Of a stretch of 64,000 nucleotides of DNA, positions 6,729 to 15,369 are shown one piece after another; within the stretch, counting starts at the first letter, position 1, and the number at the start of each line of letters is the position of its first letter. The stretch is from an uncultured Psychroserpens sp. (GTDB lineage Bacteria > Bacteroidota > Bacteroidia > Flavobacteriales > Flavobacteriaceae). The position numbers were made by a program, and so were the translations under genes. The stretch is from the NCBI GenBank assembly GCA_947488655.1, contig CANKZZ010000004.1, positions 372,001 through 436,000 of the forward strand, written 5' to 3'. The notes beneath the pieces were generated by a model that was given only the letters and a program-made list of their open reading frames with translations, had not been told where the DNA came from and searched no databases.

Positions 6729-7825
6729 GACGTCCAAGATTTGTTAAATTTAGCTCGATATTCTGTTGGGTTGCAATTATACTTATGTTTAAATATTTTA
6801 CTAAAATAACTTCTACTGGTAAACCCTACGGTGAAAACTATTTCAGAAACGTTTAAATCTGAGGTAGATAATAATTCTTCCGCACGTTCTAATCTTACAT
6901 TTCTTGTAAAATTAGAAACTGTTGACTTGTGTATAGTTTTAAAACAATATTGTAATTTAGATTGCGAAATATAAAACTGTGAGCACAATGTCTCCTGAGA
7001 ATGATTTAAACCAGGGTTTTCAATAATATGATTGGTTATGACTCTAATTTTTTGAATTTCTGCTCGAGATACATTCTTAAAACTTTTTTTACTACACGTC
7101 TCGGCATATAAATTCTCTATATGTTGCGACAAAATAATTTGATATCTACTCTGTAATTTTAAGGTTGAGGTTAAACAATTAAGACTTAACTCATTGTTAA
7201 TTAATCTCATCTCCTTAGTAATATTTAAATTTAAAGAAGACTGTAATAATTCTTCATTTAGCGCGTCAAATATTTGATTAATACTATTTATCCTATCATC
7301 TTCTACGTTAAAATTTGGGGCAAAGTTTTTGACATAAAATGCTTTGTCAATAGCTATAATATTAGCCTTATAAGGTTTGTCTTTTCTAATTATAAGTTTG
7401 CTACTGTTTGTCTCAGCAACAGCAAAAGCTACAGTTCTTAGCTCATCAATTCTTGAGTGATTGTTAGAATTATTAAAACTATGATAGCTCACACCTTCTA
7501 ACATGTATAAAAAATAGAGTTTACTTTTATCTTCGGAAATATTAATTACCACATCCTTAGTAAAATAAACATCAAGATTAGTTACCTCTATATTATCTTG
7601 AAAGGTTATAAAGTCAATTTGCCCACTGTTAGAACTACTATCTACTAAAAACTTATTAATACCATTTTTAGAATTGGCAGTTTTTAATGGTATAGATTTT
7701 TTAATGGCCTTTAAAAAAGAGTTTGAGTATGGCAAATTTTGCTGCTCGATGACACTTTTTGTCATAACATCGTGCTGCTCATGCATAGATGACTCTTGAG
7801 AATTAGATATTTCAGAAAACTTCAT
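6725..7825 (-). CDS. AraC-family transcriptional regulator (island copy 2)
   Basis: A 366-residue protein with an AraC/XylS DNA-binding domain in about the last 100 residues (second HTH: VGFTSRSYFSKIFKHKY). This closely matches island copy 1 and is more distant from copy 3. The N-terminal ~250 residues have no recognisable domain. The gene lies downstream of another AraC gene (8026-9060) on the same strand, 200 bases apart with no terminator visible. It overlaps the convergent membrane-protein gene by 4 bases. Confidence 0.85.
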   Translation of the reverse strand: MKFSEISNSQESSMHEQHDVMTKSVIEQQNLPYSNSFLKAIKKSIPLKTANSKNGINKFLVDSSSNSGQIDFITFQDNIEVTNLDVYFTKDVVINISEDKSKLYFLYMLEGVSYHSFNNSNNHSRIDELRTVAFAVAETNSSKLIIRKDKPYKANIIAIDKAFYVKNFAPNFNVEDDRINSINQIFDALNEELLQSSLNLNITKEMRLINNELSLNCLTSTLKLQSRYQIILSQHIENLYAETCSKKSFKNVSRAEIQKIRVITNHIIENPGLNHSQETLCSQFYISQSKLQYCFKTIHKSTVSNFTRNVRLERAEELLSTSDLNVSEIVFTVGFTSRSYFSKIFKHKYNCNPTEYRAKFNKSWTS

Positions 7826-8025
7826 ACTAAGTAAATTCTTTAAAAATGATTAATAGCGTAAAACTTAGTTAGTTGTTGTAATTAATAGCGGAATTACAAA
7901 TGAAGTTTATTTGTTAAAAAATGTTTAGCAGTATTGAAACATTGTATAACACAATTGAGTTGTTATTGGATTAAAAACCAATCAATTTTTATAATTAAAA
8001 AATTTAACTATTTGATAGTCAATAC

Positions 8026-9060
8026 TTAAGCAGATTTGTTTTCTTTCCCTCTAACATTAGCTATATACTCGCTTGGAGAGATATTAAATTTGGCTTTAAA
8101 CAGTTTTGAGAAGTAACTACGACTGTTTATACCAATTTTATAAGTAATTTCTGTGATGTTTAATTCTGAGTTTTCGATTAAAAGCTTTGCCTTATCTAAA
8201 CGTAAATTTTTAATATACTCATTTACAGACGTTTTAAATAGATTTTTAAATCCATTTTGAAGCGTATTTTGATTAAGACCAACACGTTTAGCTAAAGAAT
8301 ACACATTAATATTAACATCTAATTCTTCTTTAATAATTTGTACAGCACTTTCAATTTTATCTATTGTAGCTTTTCGTAATAAGGTTTTGTTCTTTGCATT
8401 ACCTCCATCATTAAAAGTTTGCAATTGAGAAGTTAAAATTTCATAAGCCTTACCTTCAAGATAGATGGGTTTCATAAACTCTTCTAATTCACATTGTCTA
8501 AACTCTTCAATAAATTGAGCAATTTCTAATGAGAAATACTCTGTATGATCTATAAGATTAACTCCATTAACATCTTTAAAAATAAGCTCTAACTCATTAG
8601 AAAACCCACTTGAAATAGTCATAAGTTTCTCCTCAAATTCCTTTCTGTTAATTAAAATAATAAAGAAACTGGAATGTTTGTTTTTTTGAATTGTAATGCG
8701 GTGAGTATTTGTAATATCGTTAGAAAACATACAATACTGTAGTTTACTAATATTTTGATCTTTACCATCCTCTTCAGTATGGTGAAGAAGTACAGAGTCT
8801 ACGTTAAATAATAAATATAAAGAGTTTATGTCTTGTTTAACAAACTCTATTTTTATTTTTTTATTAGATAACATATCTATTTCTATCACAGATAAACCAT
8901 GGGAAAATTGAATACCTCTAATGTAACCTCTACTAAACTTTTTATCTAAATCTATACAGTAATCATCACCATCATTTGTGTAGTCTATATCTAACTGCTC
9001 AGAGAGTGATAAAATAATCTCTTGCATTTTTAGACAATCTATATTGATGGTATTAGCCAT
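8026..9060 (-). CDS. AraC-family transcriptional regulator (island copy 3)
   Basis: A 344-residue protein with the same design as the two neighbours: an uncharacterised N-terminal ~230 residues, then an AraC double HTH ending in SRSYFSKLFKAKFNISP. It is the most diverged of the three, reading GINSRS where the others have GFTSRS. It lies 60 bases downstream of the ArsC-fold gene on the same strand. The Cys-less ArsC-fold protein might therefore be coexpressed with it. Confidence 0.85.
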   Translation of the reverse strand: MANTINIDCLKMQEIILSLSEQLDIDYTNDGDDYCIDLDKKFSRGYIRGIQFSHGLSVIEIDMLSNKKIKIEFVKQDINSLYLLFNVDSVLLHHTEEDGKDQNISKLQYCMFSNDITNTHRITIQKNKHSSFFIILINRKEFEEKLMTISSGFSNELELIFKDVNGVNLIDHTEYFSLEIAQFIEEFRQCELEEFMKPIYLEGKAYEILTSQLQTFNDGGNAKNKTLLRKATIDKIESAVQIIKEELDVNINVYSLAKRVGLNQNTLQNGFKNLFKTSVNEYIKNLRLDKAKLLIENSELNITEITYKIGINSRSYFSKLFKAKFNISPSEYIANVRGKENKSA

Positions 9061-9120
9061 AAATCTTAAATTTAAATTAGGAATGATAAATTTAAGACAT
9101 AGCTAACATATTTTGGTGCT

Positions 9121-9528
9121 TTATATTGAATTCTTTTCGTCTAATCCCTTACTATTAGGTTCTAACAGCTTTTCAACATCAGATGGATTTTTAATGTGAT
9201 GATACGATTTACCTAAAATAACAACTGGGTACTTGAGCACTTCTGGAGTGTTGTTTAATACTTTAATCCAATCTGTCTCATCTAGATTAGCGTTAGAAAT
9301 ATCATTAGTTTCGGCATAAGTGTTTTCATCTACAAAGTCTCCAATTTTAATATTTAGATGCTCTGCAAGTTCTTTCCACTGTGTACCTGTAACTTTAGTC
9401 TTTGTAATATCAATGTCTAATAAATCTTTAAGTGATGCTTTTAAATAACCTAGTGTTTGCTTTCCTATAGACGATGTTGAGCTATAATATATCTTATTCA
9501 TATTTTTATGTTTTGCAATAGTTCCCAT
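9121..9528 (-). CDS. ArsC/Spx-fold protein without redox cysteines
   Basis: A 135-residue protein with the layout of the arsenate reductase (ArsC)/Spx family: an N-terminal Y-Y-S-S strand-turn, T-K-V-T-G-T-Q-W followed by a helix, and a late L-K-Y-P-V-V-I-L-G strand with the cis-proline typical of thioredoxin folds. In active members the first strand is followed by a Cys; here the site reads STSSIGKQT. There is no cysteine anywhere in the protein. It therefore cannot reduce arsenate or act through a thiol and may be a binding or adaptor protein. The start MGTIA is preferred over the later Met10. It is divergent from trxB. Confidence 0.75.
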   Translation of the reverse strand: MGTIAKHKNMNKIYYSSTSSIGKQTLGYLKASLKDLLDIDITKTKVTGTQWKELAEHLNIKIGDFVDENTYAETNDISNANLDETDWIKVLNNTPEVLKYPVVILGKSYHHIKNPSDVEKLLEPNSKGLDEKNSI

Positions 9529-9659
9529 TCTAACAATTTTGTTTCCACTAAATTAATTTTAAACGCCATTTTGACTTAACTCATACTATACAATGATTAA
9601 CTCTATTGATGAAGTTAGGTATAGAAAAGTGTTATAATTATATAGCAACTGTTAATAAC

Positions 9660-9695
9660 TTTGACGTAAGGTTTTCATCAAAAATCCTACTTTTG
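9660..9695 (+). promoter_or_regulatory. Likely trxB promoter
   Basis: TTTG at 9660-9663 and TACTTTTG at 9688-9695 match the Bacteroidota -33 TTTG and -7 TAnnTTTG boxes. The spacing of 24 is slightly long. The -7 box ends 24 bases before the ATG. Confidence 0.55.
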
Positions 9696-9719
9696 TTATA
9701 TTAAATAGAAACTAAAAAT

Positions 9720-10697
9720 ATGTCTGATACAATAGAAAAAGTAAAATGTCTAATCATAGGTTCTGGACCTGCTGGTTATACCGCAGCTATCTATGCTGCT
9801 AGAGCAAATATGGAGCCTGTATTATATCAAGGTACACAACCTGGTGGACAATTAACAACCACTAATGATGTTGAGAATTTTCCAGGATATCCAGATGGTA
9901 TTACTGGTCCAGCAATGATGATAGAATTACAAAATCAAGCAGCTCGTTTTGGTACAGATATTCGTGATGGTTGGGTAACTAAGGTAGATTTCTCTGGAGA
10001 TACGCATAAGGTTTGGGTAAACGAGACTAAAGAAATTCATTGTAAAACTGTGATTATTTCTACTGGAGCATCTGCCAAGTATTTAGGTTTAGATAGCGAG
10101 CAAAAGTATCTTAAACTAGGTGGAGGCGTTTCGGCTTGCGCTGTTTGTGATGGATTCTTTTACAGAAATCAAGAAGTTGTTATTGTTGGAGCAGGAGATA
10201 GTGCTTGTGAAGAGGCTCATTATTTATCTAAACTTTGTAAAAAAGTAACTATGTTAGTGCGTAGAGATGAGTTTAGAGCTTCAAAAATTATGGCTGCAAG
10301 AGTTAAAAATACCGAGAATATAGAAATACTTTTTAATACTGAAACTGAGGAGGTTTTAGGTGATGGACAAGTTGTTACAGGTGTTAGAGCTTTTAATAAC
10401 CAAACTAAAGAGACCTTTGAAATTCCTGCAACAGGATTTTTTGTTGCCATAGGACATAAACCTAATACAGATATCTTTAAAGGGTTTTTAAATCTCGATG
10501 CAACTGGTTATATTATTAACACACCAGGAACTGCTAAAACGAATATAGAGGGTGTTTTTGTATCTGGTGATGCAGCAGATCATGTATATCGTCAAGCTGT
10601 AACTGCAGCAGGAACGGGTTGTATGGCAGCTTTAGATGCCGAACGTTATTTAGCAGCAAAGGAGTCGGATTTTGAAGTTTCTACTCCAGTTTACTAA
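9720..10697 (+). CDS. trxB: Thioredoxin reductase
   Basis: A 325-residue flavoenzyme that passes NADPH electrons to thioredoxin. It shows the FAD-binding GSGPAGYTAAIYAARAN near residue 15, the redox pair Cys140-Ala-Val-Cys143 followed by DGFF, a second nucleotide-binding GAGDSACEEA, and the C-terminal GVFVSGDA plus a GTGCMAALDAE helix. Length and motifs are standard. It is a single-gene unit with a promoter immediately upstream and a bidirectional terminator downstream. Its neighbour, the Cys-less ArsC-fold gene, is transcribed away from it. Confidence 0.97.
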   Translation: MSDTIEKVKCLIIGSGPAGYTAAIYAARANMEPVLYQGTQPGGQLTTTNDVENFPGYPDGITGPAMMIELQNQAARFGTDIRDGWVTKVDFSGDTHKVWVNETKEIHCKTVIISTGASAKYLGLDSEQKYLKLGGGVSACAVCDGFFYRNQEVVIVGAGDSACEEAHYLSKLCKKVTMLVRRDEFRASKIMAARVKNTENIEILFNTETEEVLGDGQVVTGVRAFNNQTKETFEIPATGFFVAIGHKPNTDIFKGFLNLDATGYIINTPGTAKTNIEGVFVSGDAADHVYRQAVTAAGTGCMAALDAERYLAAKESDFEVSTPVY

Positions 10698-10722
10698 GTA
10701 TAGTATTAAACACAGATAATAA

Positions 10723-10754
10723 AAAAATCCGAAGTTATAAACTTCGGATTTTTT
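10723..10754. terminator. Bidirectional terminator between trxB and the DUF2807 operon
   Basis: AATCCGAAGTT, loop ATA, AACTTCGGATT, with A-runs on the left and T-runs on the right, so it can work on both strands. Both arms contain 7 of 8 bases of the over-represented CTTCGGAA motif. Confidence 0.85.
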
Positions 10755-10798
10755 GTTTGTTTTATAGTACTAAGATTGTTTTTAGTAACTTCCTAAAT

Positions 10799-11632
10799 CT
10801 ACTTTTCTTTCTTTTGCAGCTTTACTGTACCTGTAAAGGTATTAATAGTAATTTTTGGATTTCCGAAGAGATAAATTTCACTAGCTCCAGAAGCATCTAT
10901 TGTAAGGGTATCTGTAACTTCTACATAAACATCACTATCTAATTCTGCAAGAACAGTACATGTTTTCGTTGTAAAGTTCTTACCATTAAATTGAGAGTTG
11001 TTATCTGCTCTTAAATTGAGATTTGTAATGGTACCTTCTATATCTGCACTAGCACGTTGGTACAAATCCATTTTTACCTCTGTTGCATTTATTAAGGCAT
11101 CCATTTTAGTATTGTCACTTATTTGCACGTTAACTTTTGGAGCAGTAATATTTAGTTTAACTTTTGTTTTCTCGGTGCTCTCAAAGTTAAAAGTCGTTGC
11201 TTTAATATTTAAGTAAGCCCTAGAAGATCCACTTGTTTTTAAAGTAGCATTACCTAACTCTAATGAGGTCAAGGAGCGTATTTCTCCATAATCTTTGACT
11301 TCAATATCAGAGAATTTATCGCCATAATTTACTTTAATATTAAGTTTTTTAGAGCGAATCTCACGCGTAGTTGTAATGGTAAGTACGCTATCTACTACAC
11401 TTATATTAATATACTCGTGTAAGTTACTATCTGTTTCAATTTCTACCGATGGTTTTTTGTTATAAAAAAGCTCTACAGCAAAATCTTCTCCTACAACGAT
11501 TTTTTTAAACCCATCTATGTAAGTTTGTTCTATCGTTAAATTTCTATCACCTTTAATTTTTTCTAATTCTTGGGCAAAATTATTGCTACCAAAACCAAAA
11601 ACAAGTAATAAAAGTAAAGTAATGTTTTTCAT
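10799..11632 (-). CDS. Secreted DUF2807 (head GIN) domain protein
   Basis: A 277-residue exported protein with a signal peptide cleaved after about residue 20 (NNFAQ). The rest is one DUF2807 domain: a right-handed stack of short beta strands beginning with the I-x-V-G-x-D-F-x-V-E-L pattern and ending with G-A-S-E-I-Y-L-F-G-N-P. Such proteins are envelope-associated and of unknown biochemical function. It lies last in the minus-strand PadR-PspC-GIN cluster. A TATATTTG box on the minus strand (11660-11653) suggests that it also has its own promoter. Confidence 0.85.
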   Translation of the reverse strand: MKNITLLLLLVFGFGSNNFAQELEKIKGDRNLTIEQTYIDGFKKIVVGEDFAVELFYNKKPSVEIETDSNLHEYINISVVDSVLTITTTREIRSKKLNIKVNYGDKFSDIEVKDYGEIRSLTSLELGNATLKTSGSSRAYLNIKATTFNFESTEKTKVKLNITAPKVNVQISDNTKMDALINATEVKMDLYQRASADIEGTITNLNLRADNNSQFNGKNFTTKTCTVLAELDSDVYVEVTDTLTIDASGASEIYLFGNPKITINTFTGTVKLQKKEK

Positions 11633-11665
11633 TATTATTTATTAAGTTATAACAAATATAAAACA

Positions 11666-11704
11666 AAAACCATCCCAAACTTGATTTGAGTTTGAAATGG
11701 TTTT
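11666..11704 (-). terminator. Terminator after the first DUF2807 gene
   Basis: On the minus strand an AAAACCAT...ATGGTTTT stem with an inner AAACT/AGTTT stem is followed by a T-rich stretch. It separates the two DUF2807 genes. Confidence 0.6.
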
Positions 11705-11738
11705 ATAAAAAACAAGTAATTGGTTGGTTTTAAGTGTT

Positions 11739-12470
11739 TTATTGTTTTTTGATATTACCAGAAACAGCATCACTAATGCTTTCGTTTTTAGGATTTCCGT
11801 AGTACTTAATATCTCCACCACTAGTTGCGCTAGCAGTAAGTTTTTCTTTAGCATGCACTGCAATGTCAGCACCACTTGTTACAGATGCTGTGCAAGATTG
11901 TGAAATAAGGTGTTGAGCATCTATATCACTGCCACTTGTAGCAGATGCGCTTAAAATATTTGTAGTACCTCTAACTTTAATATCGCTTCCACTTGTAGAT
12001 GATAATGTAGTAGATTGTGCATCTAACTCTATCTCCAAATCTGCTCCACTCGTAGTGCTCAGCTTTATAGTGTCTGCTAATAAAGTGTTGGTAGAGTAAA
12101 CATCACTACCACTTGTAACACTAATAGATTCTAGGTCTTTAACATTTAACATTATTTTTTTAGATTCAGATTTTCTAATGTTTTCTTCGGCATAAATTTT
12201 TAGAACTCCGTTTTCAATTTCGGTAATAATAATGTCGTGTAAATTCTCATCTGCTTGTACTTTTAATGATTTAGACTCGCTTTGGGTAAGATAAACGTCT
12301 AAGCCTCTGCTTACTTCAATTTGAGTAAAATCTTCTTCTAATGTTCTATCTATTGTAGATACATTACCAGTACCTGTGACACCTGTTGAATTAAAATTAA
12401 TGTCAAAGTCGCAAGAAAACAGCATTAAACTCATTAATACTGCAATTGTAATTTTTGTTAGTGTTGTCAT
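11739..12470 (-). CDS. DUF2807 lipoprotein with repeated TSGSD turns
   Basis: Starting at the ATG at 12470 gives 243 residues with a lipoprotein signal (MTTLTKITIAVLMSL, lipobox LFSC). The earlier in-frame start would bury this signal. The mature protein is a DUF2807 head-GIN domain. From about residue 105 onward the turn (T/S)-S-G-(S/A)-D-(I/V/L) recurs six to seven times at 18-20 residue spacing, one per coil of a beta solenoid. It ends GGDIKYYGNP. It is probably a surface- or periplasm-facing lipoprotein in the PspC stress operon. The role is unknown. Confidence 0.88.
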   Translation of the reverse strand: MTTLTKITIAVLMSLMLFSCDFDINFNSTGVTGTGNVSTIDRTLEEDFTQIEVSRGLDVYLTQSESKSLKVQADENLHDIIITEIENGVLKIYAEENIRKSESKKIMLNVKDLESISVTSGSDVYSTNTLLADTIKLSTTSGADLEIELDAQSTTLSSTSGSDIKVRGTTNILSASATSGSDIDAQHLISQSCTASVTSGADIAVHAKEKLTASATSGGDIKYYGNPKNESISDAVSGNIKKQ

Positions 12471-12501
12471 GATTGGTTGTTTAAATTGATTGATTGTTTG
12501 T

Positions 12502-12996
12502 TTATTTCGTGTGATGATCAAAGCTAATAACACGCTTTAAAAACCATTTGTTGTTTTCTAAAATCCATAGATGAGAAAACTTAGCAGTGCTGCCTTCTAT
12601 AGTTTTATTATTGGTGGTTTCAAAAAATTTATGAACTCCGTTTTGTAATGCACCATAAATTTTCCCATTGTTTTTTAGTATAAAAATTTCTAAGCTTTCG
12701 TTAACAAGTTCTCGAGTAGATCTTGTAGTTCTATTAGGTTTGCATATACCTTCTCTCATGGTATTGATAAATTGTTGCTTACTATTTAAAACTCCAGCTA
12801 GATCATGGTAAAACTCAAAATCGTTAGCAATAAATTGGTCTAGATATTGCGTCTCACATTTATTAAAAGCACGATCAAATAATAGACTATCATTGGCTTT
12901 TAAAATTTTATATACTTCGGAATAAGACTCTGACTGTGCGTTGAGGGAGAGTCCTATTCCGAAGAAAAATAAAATAAAGAAAATTAACTGTTTCAT
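12502..12996 (-). CDS. Exported NTF2-like (DUF4440-type) protein
   Basis: A 164-residue protein with a signal peptide (hydrophobic FFILFFFGIGLSL, cleavage near NAQ) followed by an NTF2/SnoaL-like cone-shaped domain. An N-terminal helix holds the L-x-x-F-I-A-N-D-F-E-F motif, and the end carries H-L-W-I-L-E-N-N-K-W-F-L-K-R-V. Such domains bind small molecules or dimerise; no catalytic dyad can be assigned. It sits between pspC and the DUF2807 lipoprotein gene in the same direction, so it probably belongs to the envelope operon. Confidence 0.75.
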   Translation of the reverse strand: MKQLIFFILFFFGIGLSLNAQSESYSEVYKILKANDSLLFDRAFNKCETQYLDQFIANDFEFYHDLAGVLNSKQQFINTMREGICKPNRTTRSTRELVNESLEIFILKNNGKIYGALQNGVHKFFETTNNKTIEGSTAKFSHLWILENNKWFLKRVISFDHHTK

Positions 12997-13085
12997 TTTT
13001 TGATTGATGATGGTTCAAATATTTAAAAAATGGTTGGTTAGTTAAATTTTAAATACCTGAACCGTTGATTGATTGGTTTGAGTTG

Positions 13086-14948
13086 TTAATTATCGTCGTC
13101 TTGAGTAGTTATCTCAATACCTTCTTCGCCTATATTTACTTTAATAGTTTCTGAGTTTGCTTGTATACCATTATCGTCTATTTGAATTTTGTTAACCTCA
13201 GTTTTAGCTTGTATACCATTTTCATTAATTATTAAGCTGCTTTGGTCGTTATCTTCTAAATTAACTTCGGTTTTAAACTCGTCTTCTTCTGGGCAATCTA
13301 AACACTCTACACCATTACTTATAATTTTAAGATAACGCTCCTCCATATTATGATCTAATATGTCATTGTAGTAATAATCGTTACTATGATAATGATACGT
13401 GTTTTGGTCTGCGTAAAGTATAGTGCCTTCTGGTAAATACAAGGTCACTGTAATTTTTTGGTCTTTTCTATTCTCATTAAGAGGTATAGTTAAATAATTA
13501 TCTAACAGTAACTCTTTATTTACAATTTTGTAATTGTAACGTATGTTTTGAGCTCTGTTTTTGGCATTATCAAAGTCTACACCTCTTGCACTACGCTCAA
13601 TTCTAATTTTTGCAATACTGTCTTTTGTTGATCTAACTATGAGTCTAATGGCTTGATTGTAAAGTATCTTTTCATCATTTTCATTGTATGCAGTTTTAAA
13701 GTTGTGGTATCGTCTAGAATAGCTGCTAGTAATTAGATCATTATTTGTCATCCTTATAGTTAAGGTGTCGCTTGCTGTAATTGATGCTAATTTTTCGGTC
13801 TTAATAAACGATCCTTCTTCTTTGTAACTAAGACCAAATTTTGCAAACGTTATTGCTAAGGTTATAAAAGATATAATCCATAATCCTAATAAAGTATACT
13901 TAGCGGTTTTACCAATAGACTTCATATTAGAGATTAATATTTTTAATCCTAGATAGAATACAAAAAACGCAATAATACCAAAGAAAAAGAATAGCAAAAT
14001 AGACATTAACCAAACAGGCATTGCTGTGGCATCTGTGACATCAAAGAGGTTAACTCCTGGTAAATTAACATTATCCATCATACCAACACTTAATAAACTA
14101 ATAAGTAATGAAATGATTGTTATGGCTCCCACAAACATTATAATTAAACCAAAGAATTTAGCAAACAGTTTCAAAAAGAACATAAATACATTACCAATAG
14201 CTTCAAAAAATGAGCTAGATGATGATTTAATACGTTCGCTTTGACGTGGGAAATCTGCCTTTTTTACACCTTCGGAAATAGAGTCGCTAACATTATCAAT
14301 GCCTTCTTTTATTTTATCGCCATGTTTTTTAAAATCTACATTTTGTACTGCATTTGATACGCTATCAAAACCGTCCTTGATTTTTTTTTCAATGTTAGAG
14401 ATGTTTACTTGCTCTCCTTTCATTTGAAGTTTTTCAGACGTTGTTACTGCTTCTGGCACAAAAATCCAAAGTAAAATATAAAGCAATACACCTGTACCTG
14501 CACCAAATATTAGTAACACCCAGATTAAACGTACCCATAAAGCGTCTATACCAAAGTAATGACCTAAACCTGATGATACACCACCTACATATGAGTTGTC
14601 TGTATCTCTATAAAGTTTTTTAGACTTAGAAGTTGTTTTATGAGAATAGCTACGTTGTTGAGGCTCGTCTTCAAAGATTTCATCATCAACAAGATAATCT
14701 TCTGGTTGACCCATAATAGCAATTACATCATCAACTTCTTTATTACCAATTACTTGTTTGTCGTTTTGTACGCGTTCATTAAATAATTCTGCGATACGTG
14801 CTTCTATATCTGATATAATTTCAGATCGACCTTGAGAGTCTGTAAATGAACGTTTTATAGCCTCAAGATAGCGTTGCAATTTTAGGTAAGCATCTTCATC
14901 TATATGAAAGAATATACCTGCTAAATTTATGTTGACTGTTTTATTCAT
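13086..14948 (-). CDS. PspC-domain membrane protein
   Basis: A 620-residue protein. The first ~95 residues are a small cytoplasmic domain starting MNKTVNINLAGIFFHID. A PspC domain follows at about 110-170 (L-Y-R-D, GGVSSGLGHYFGID and a hydrophobic segment). Then come two charged amphipathic repeats (V-N-I-S-N... and D-K-I-K-E-G-I), three more membrane helices (about 255-370) and a long exported C-terminal beta region. That region ends in three repeats of an I-x-I-x-x-x-G-I-x-A motif and resembles the neighbouring DUF2807 proteins. The start overlaps the PadR stop (TAATG), so translation is coupled and PadR likely controls it. Confidence 0.9.
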   Translation of the reverse strand: MNKTVNINLAGIFFHIDEDAYLKLQRYLEAIKRSFTDSQGRSEIISDIEARIAELFNERVQNDKQVIGNKEVDDVIAIMGQPEDYLVDDEIFEDEPQQRSYSHKTTSKSKKLYRDTDNSYVGGVSSGLGHYFGIDALWVRLIWVLLIFGAGTGVLLYILLWIFVPEAVTTSEKLQMKGEQVNISNIEKKIKDGFDSVSNAVQNVDFKKHGDKIKEGIDNVSDSISEGVKKADFPRQSERIKSSSSSFFEAIGNVFMFFLKLFAKFFGLIIMFVGAITIISLLISLLSVGMMDNVNLPGVNLFDVTDATAMPVWLMSILLFFFFGIIAFFVFYLGLKILISNMKSIGKTAKYTLLGLWIISFITLAITFAKFGLSYKEEGSFIKTEKLASITASDTLTIRMTNNDLITSSYSRRYHNFKTAYNENDEKILYNQAIRLIVRSTKDSIAKIRIERSARGVDFDNAKNRAQNIRYNYKIVNKELLLDNYLTIPLNENRKDQKITVTLYLPEGTILYADQNTYHYHSNDYYYNDILDHNMEERYLKIISNGVECLDCPEEDEFKTEVNLEDNDQSSLIINENGIQAKTEVNKIQIDDNGIQANSETIKVNIGEEGIEITTQDDDN

Positions 14949-15286
14949 TATTTTGTGTTTTTTTGTCTTGTTACTATATTAACTGCGTTTTGTAATTCGT
15001 TCCAGGTAGTTGTTAATTCTTTTAAAAACAATTGTCCTGTCTCTGTAAGACCATAATACTTTCTTGGTGGTCCAGATGTGGATTCTTCCCAACGATAATT
15101 GAGCAATCCAGCATTTTTAAGCCTTGTGAGAAGAGGGTAAATTGTTCCTTCTACCACAAGCAGTTTTGCGTCTTTTAGTGTGTTTAAGATTTCTGCTACA
15201 TAAGCATCATCATCTTTTAATACTGATAAAATGCAGTATTCTAATACACCTTTTCGCATTTGTGCTTTTGTGTTTTCTATCTTCAT
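14948..15286 (-). CDS. PadR-family transcriptional regulator
   Basis: A 112-residue winged-helix protein with the PadR pattern: M-R-K-G-V-L-E-Y-C-I-L, a helix with L-L-V-V-E-G-T-I-Y-P-L-L-T-R-L recognition residues, the wing S-G-P-P-R-K-Y-Y-G-L-T and a C-terminal dimerising helix. It is the first gene of the PspC operon and shares one base with the pspC start codon. PadR proteins usually repress their own operon and respond to envelope or phenolic stress; the signal here is unknown. Confidence 0.92.
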   Translation of the reverse strand: MKIENTKAQMRKGVLEYCILSVLKDDDAYVAEILNTLKDAKLLVVEGTIYPLLTRLKNAGLLNYRWEESTSGPPRKYYGLTETGQLFLKELTTTWNELQNAVNIVTRQKNTK

Positions 15287-15369
15287 ACTTCAATGAGATT
15301 AAATTTTAATAAACTGTTCATTTTTTGATTGATGGTTAATTAAATAGCAATTGATTAAGTCGCTTTATA

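Noticed and set aside
10757-10942. 61-codon plus-strand frame after trxB
   Set aside because: It lies over the 3' end of the minus-strand DUF2807 gene and starts right after a bidirectional terminator.
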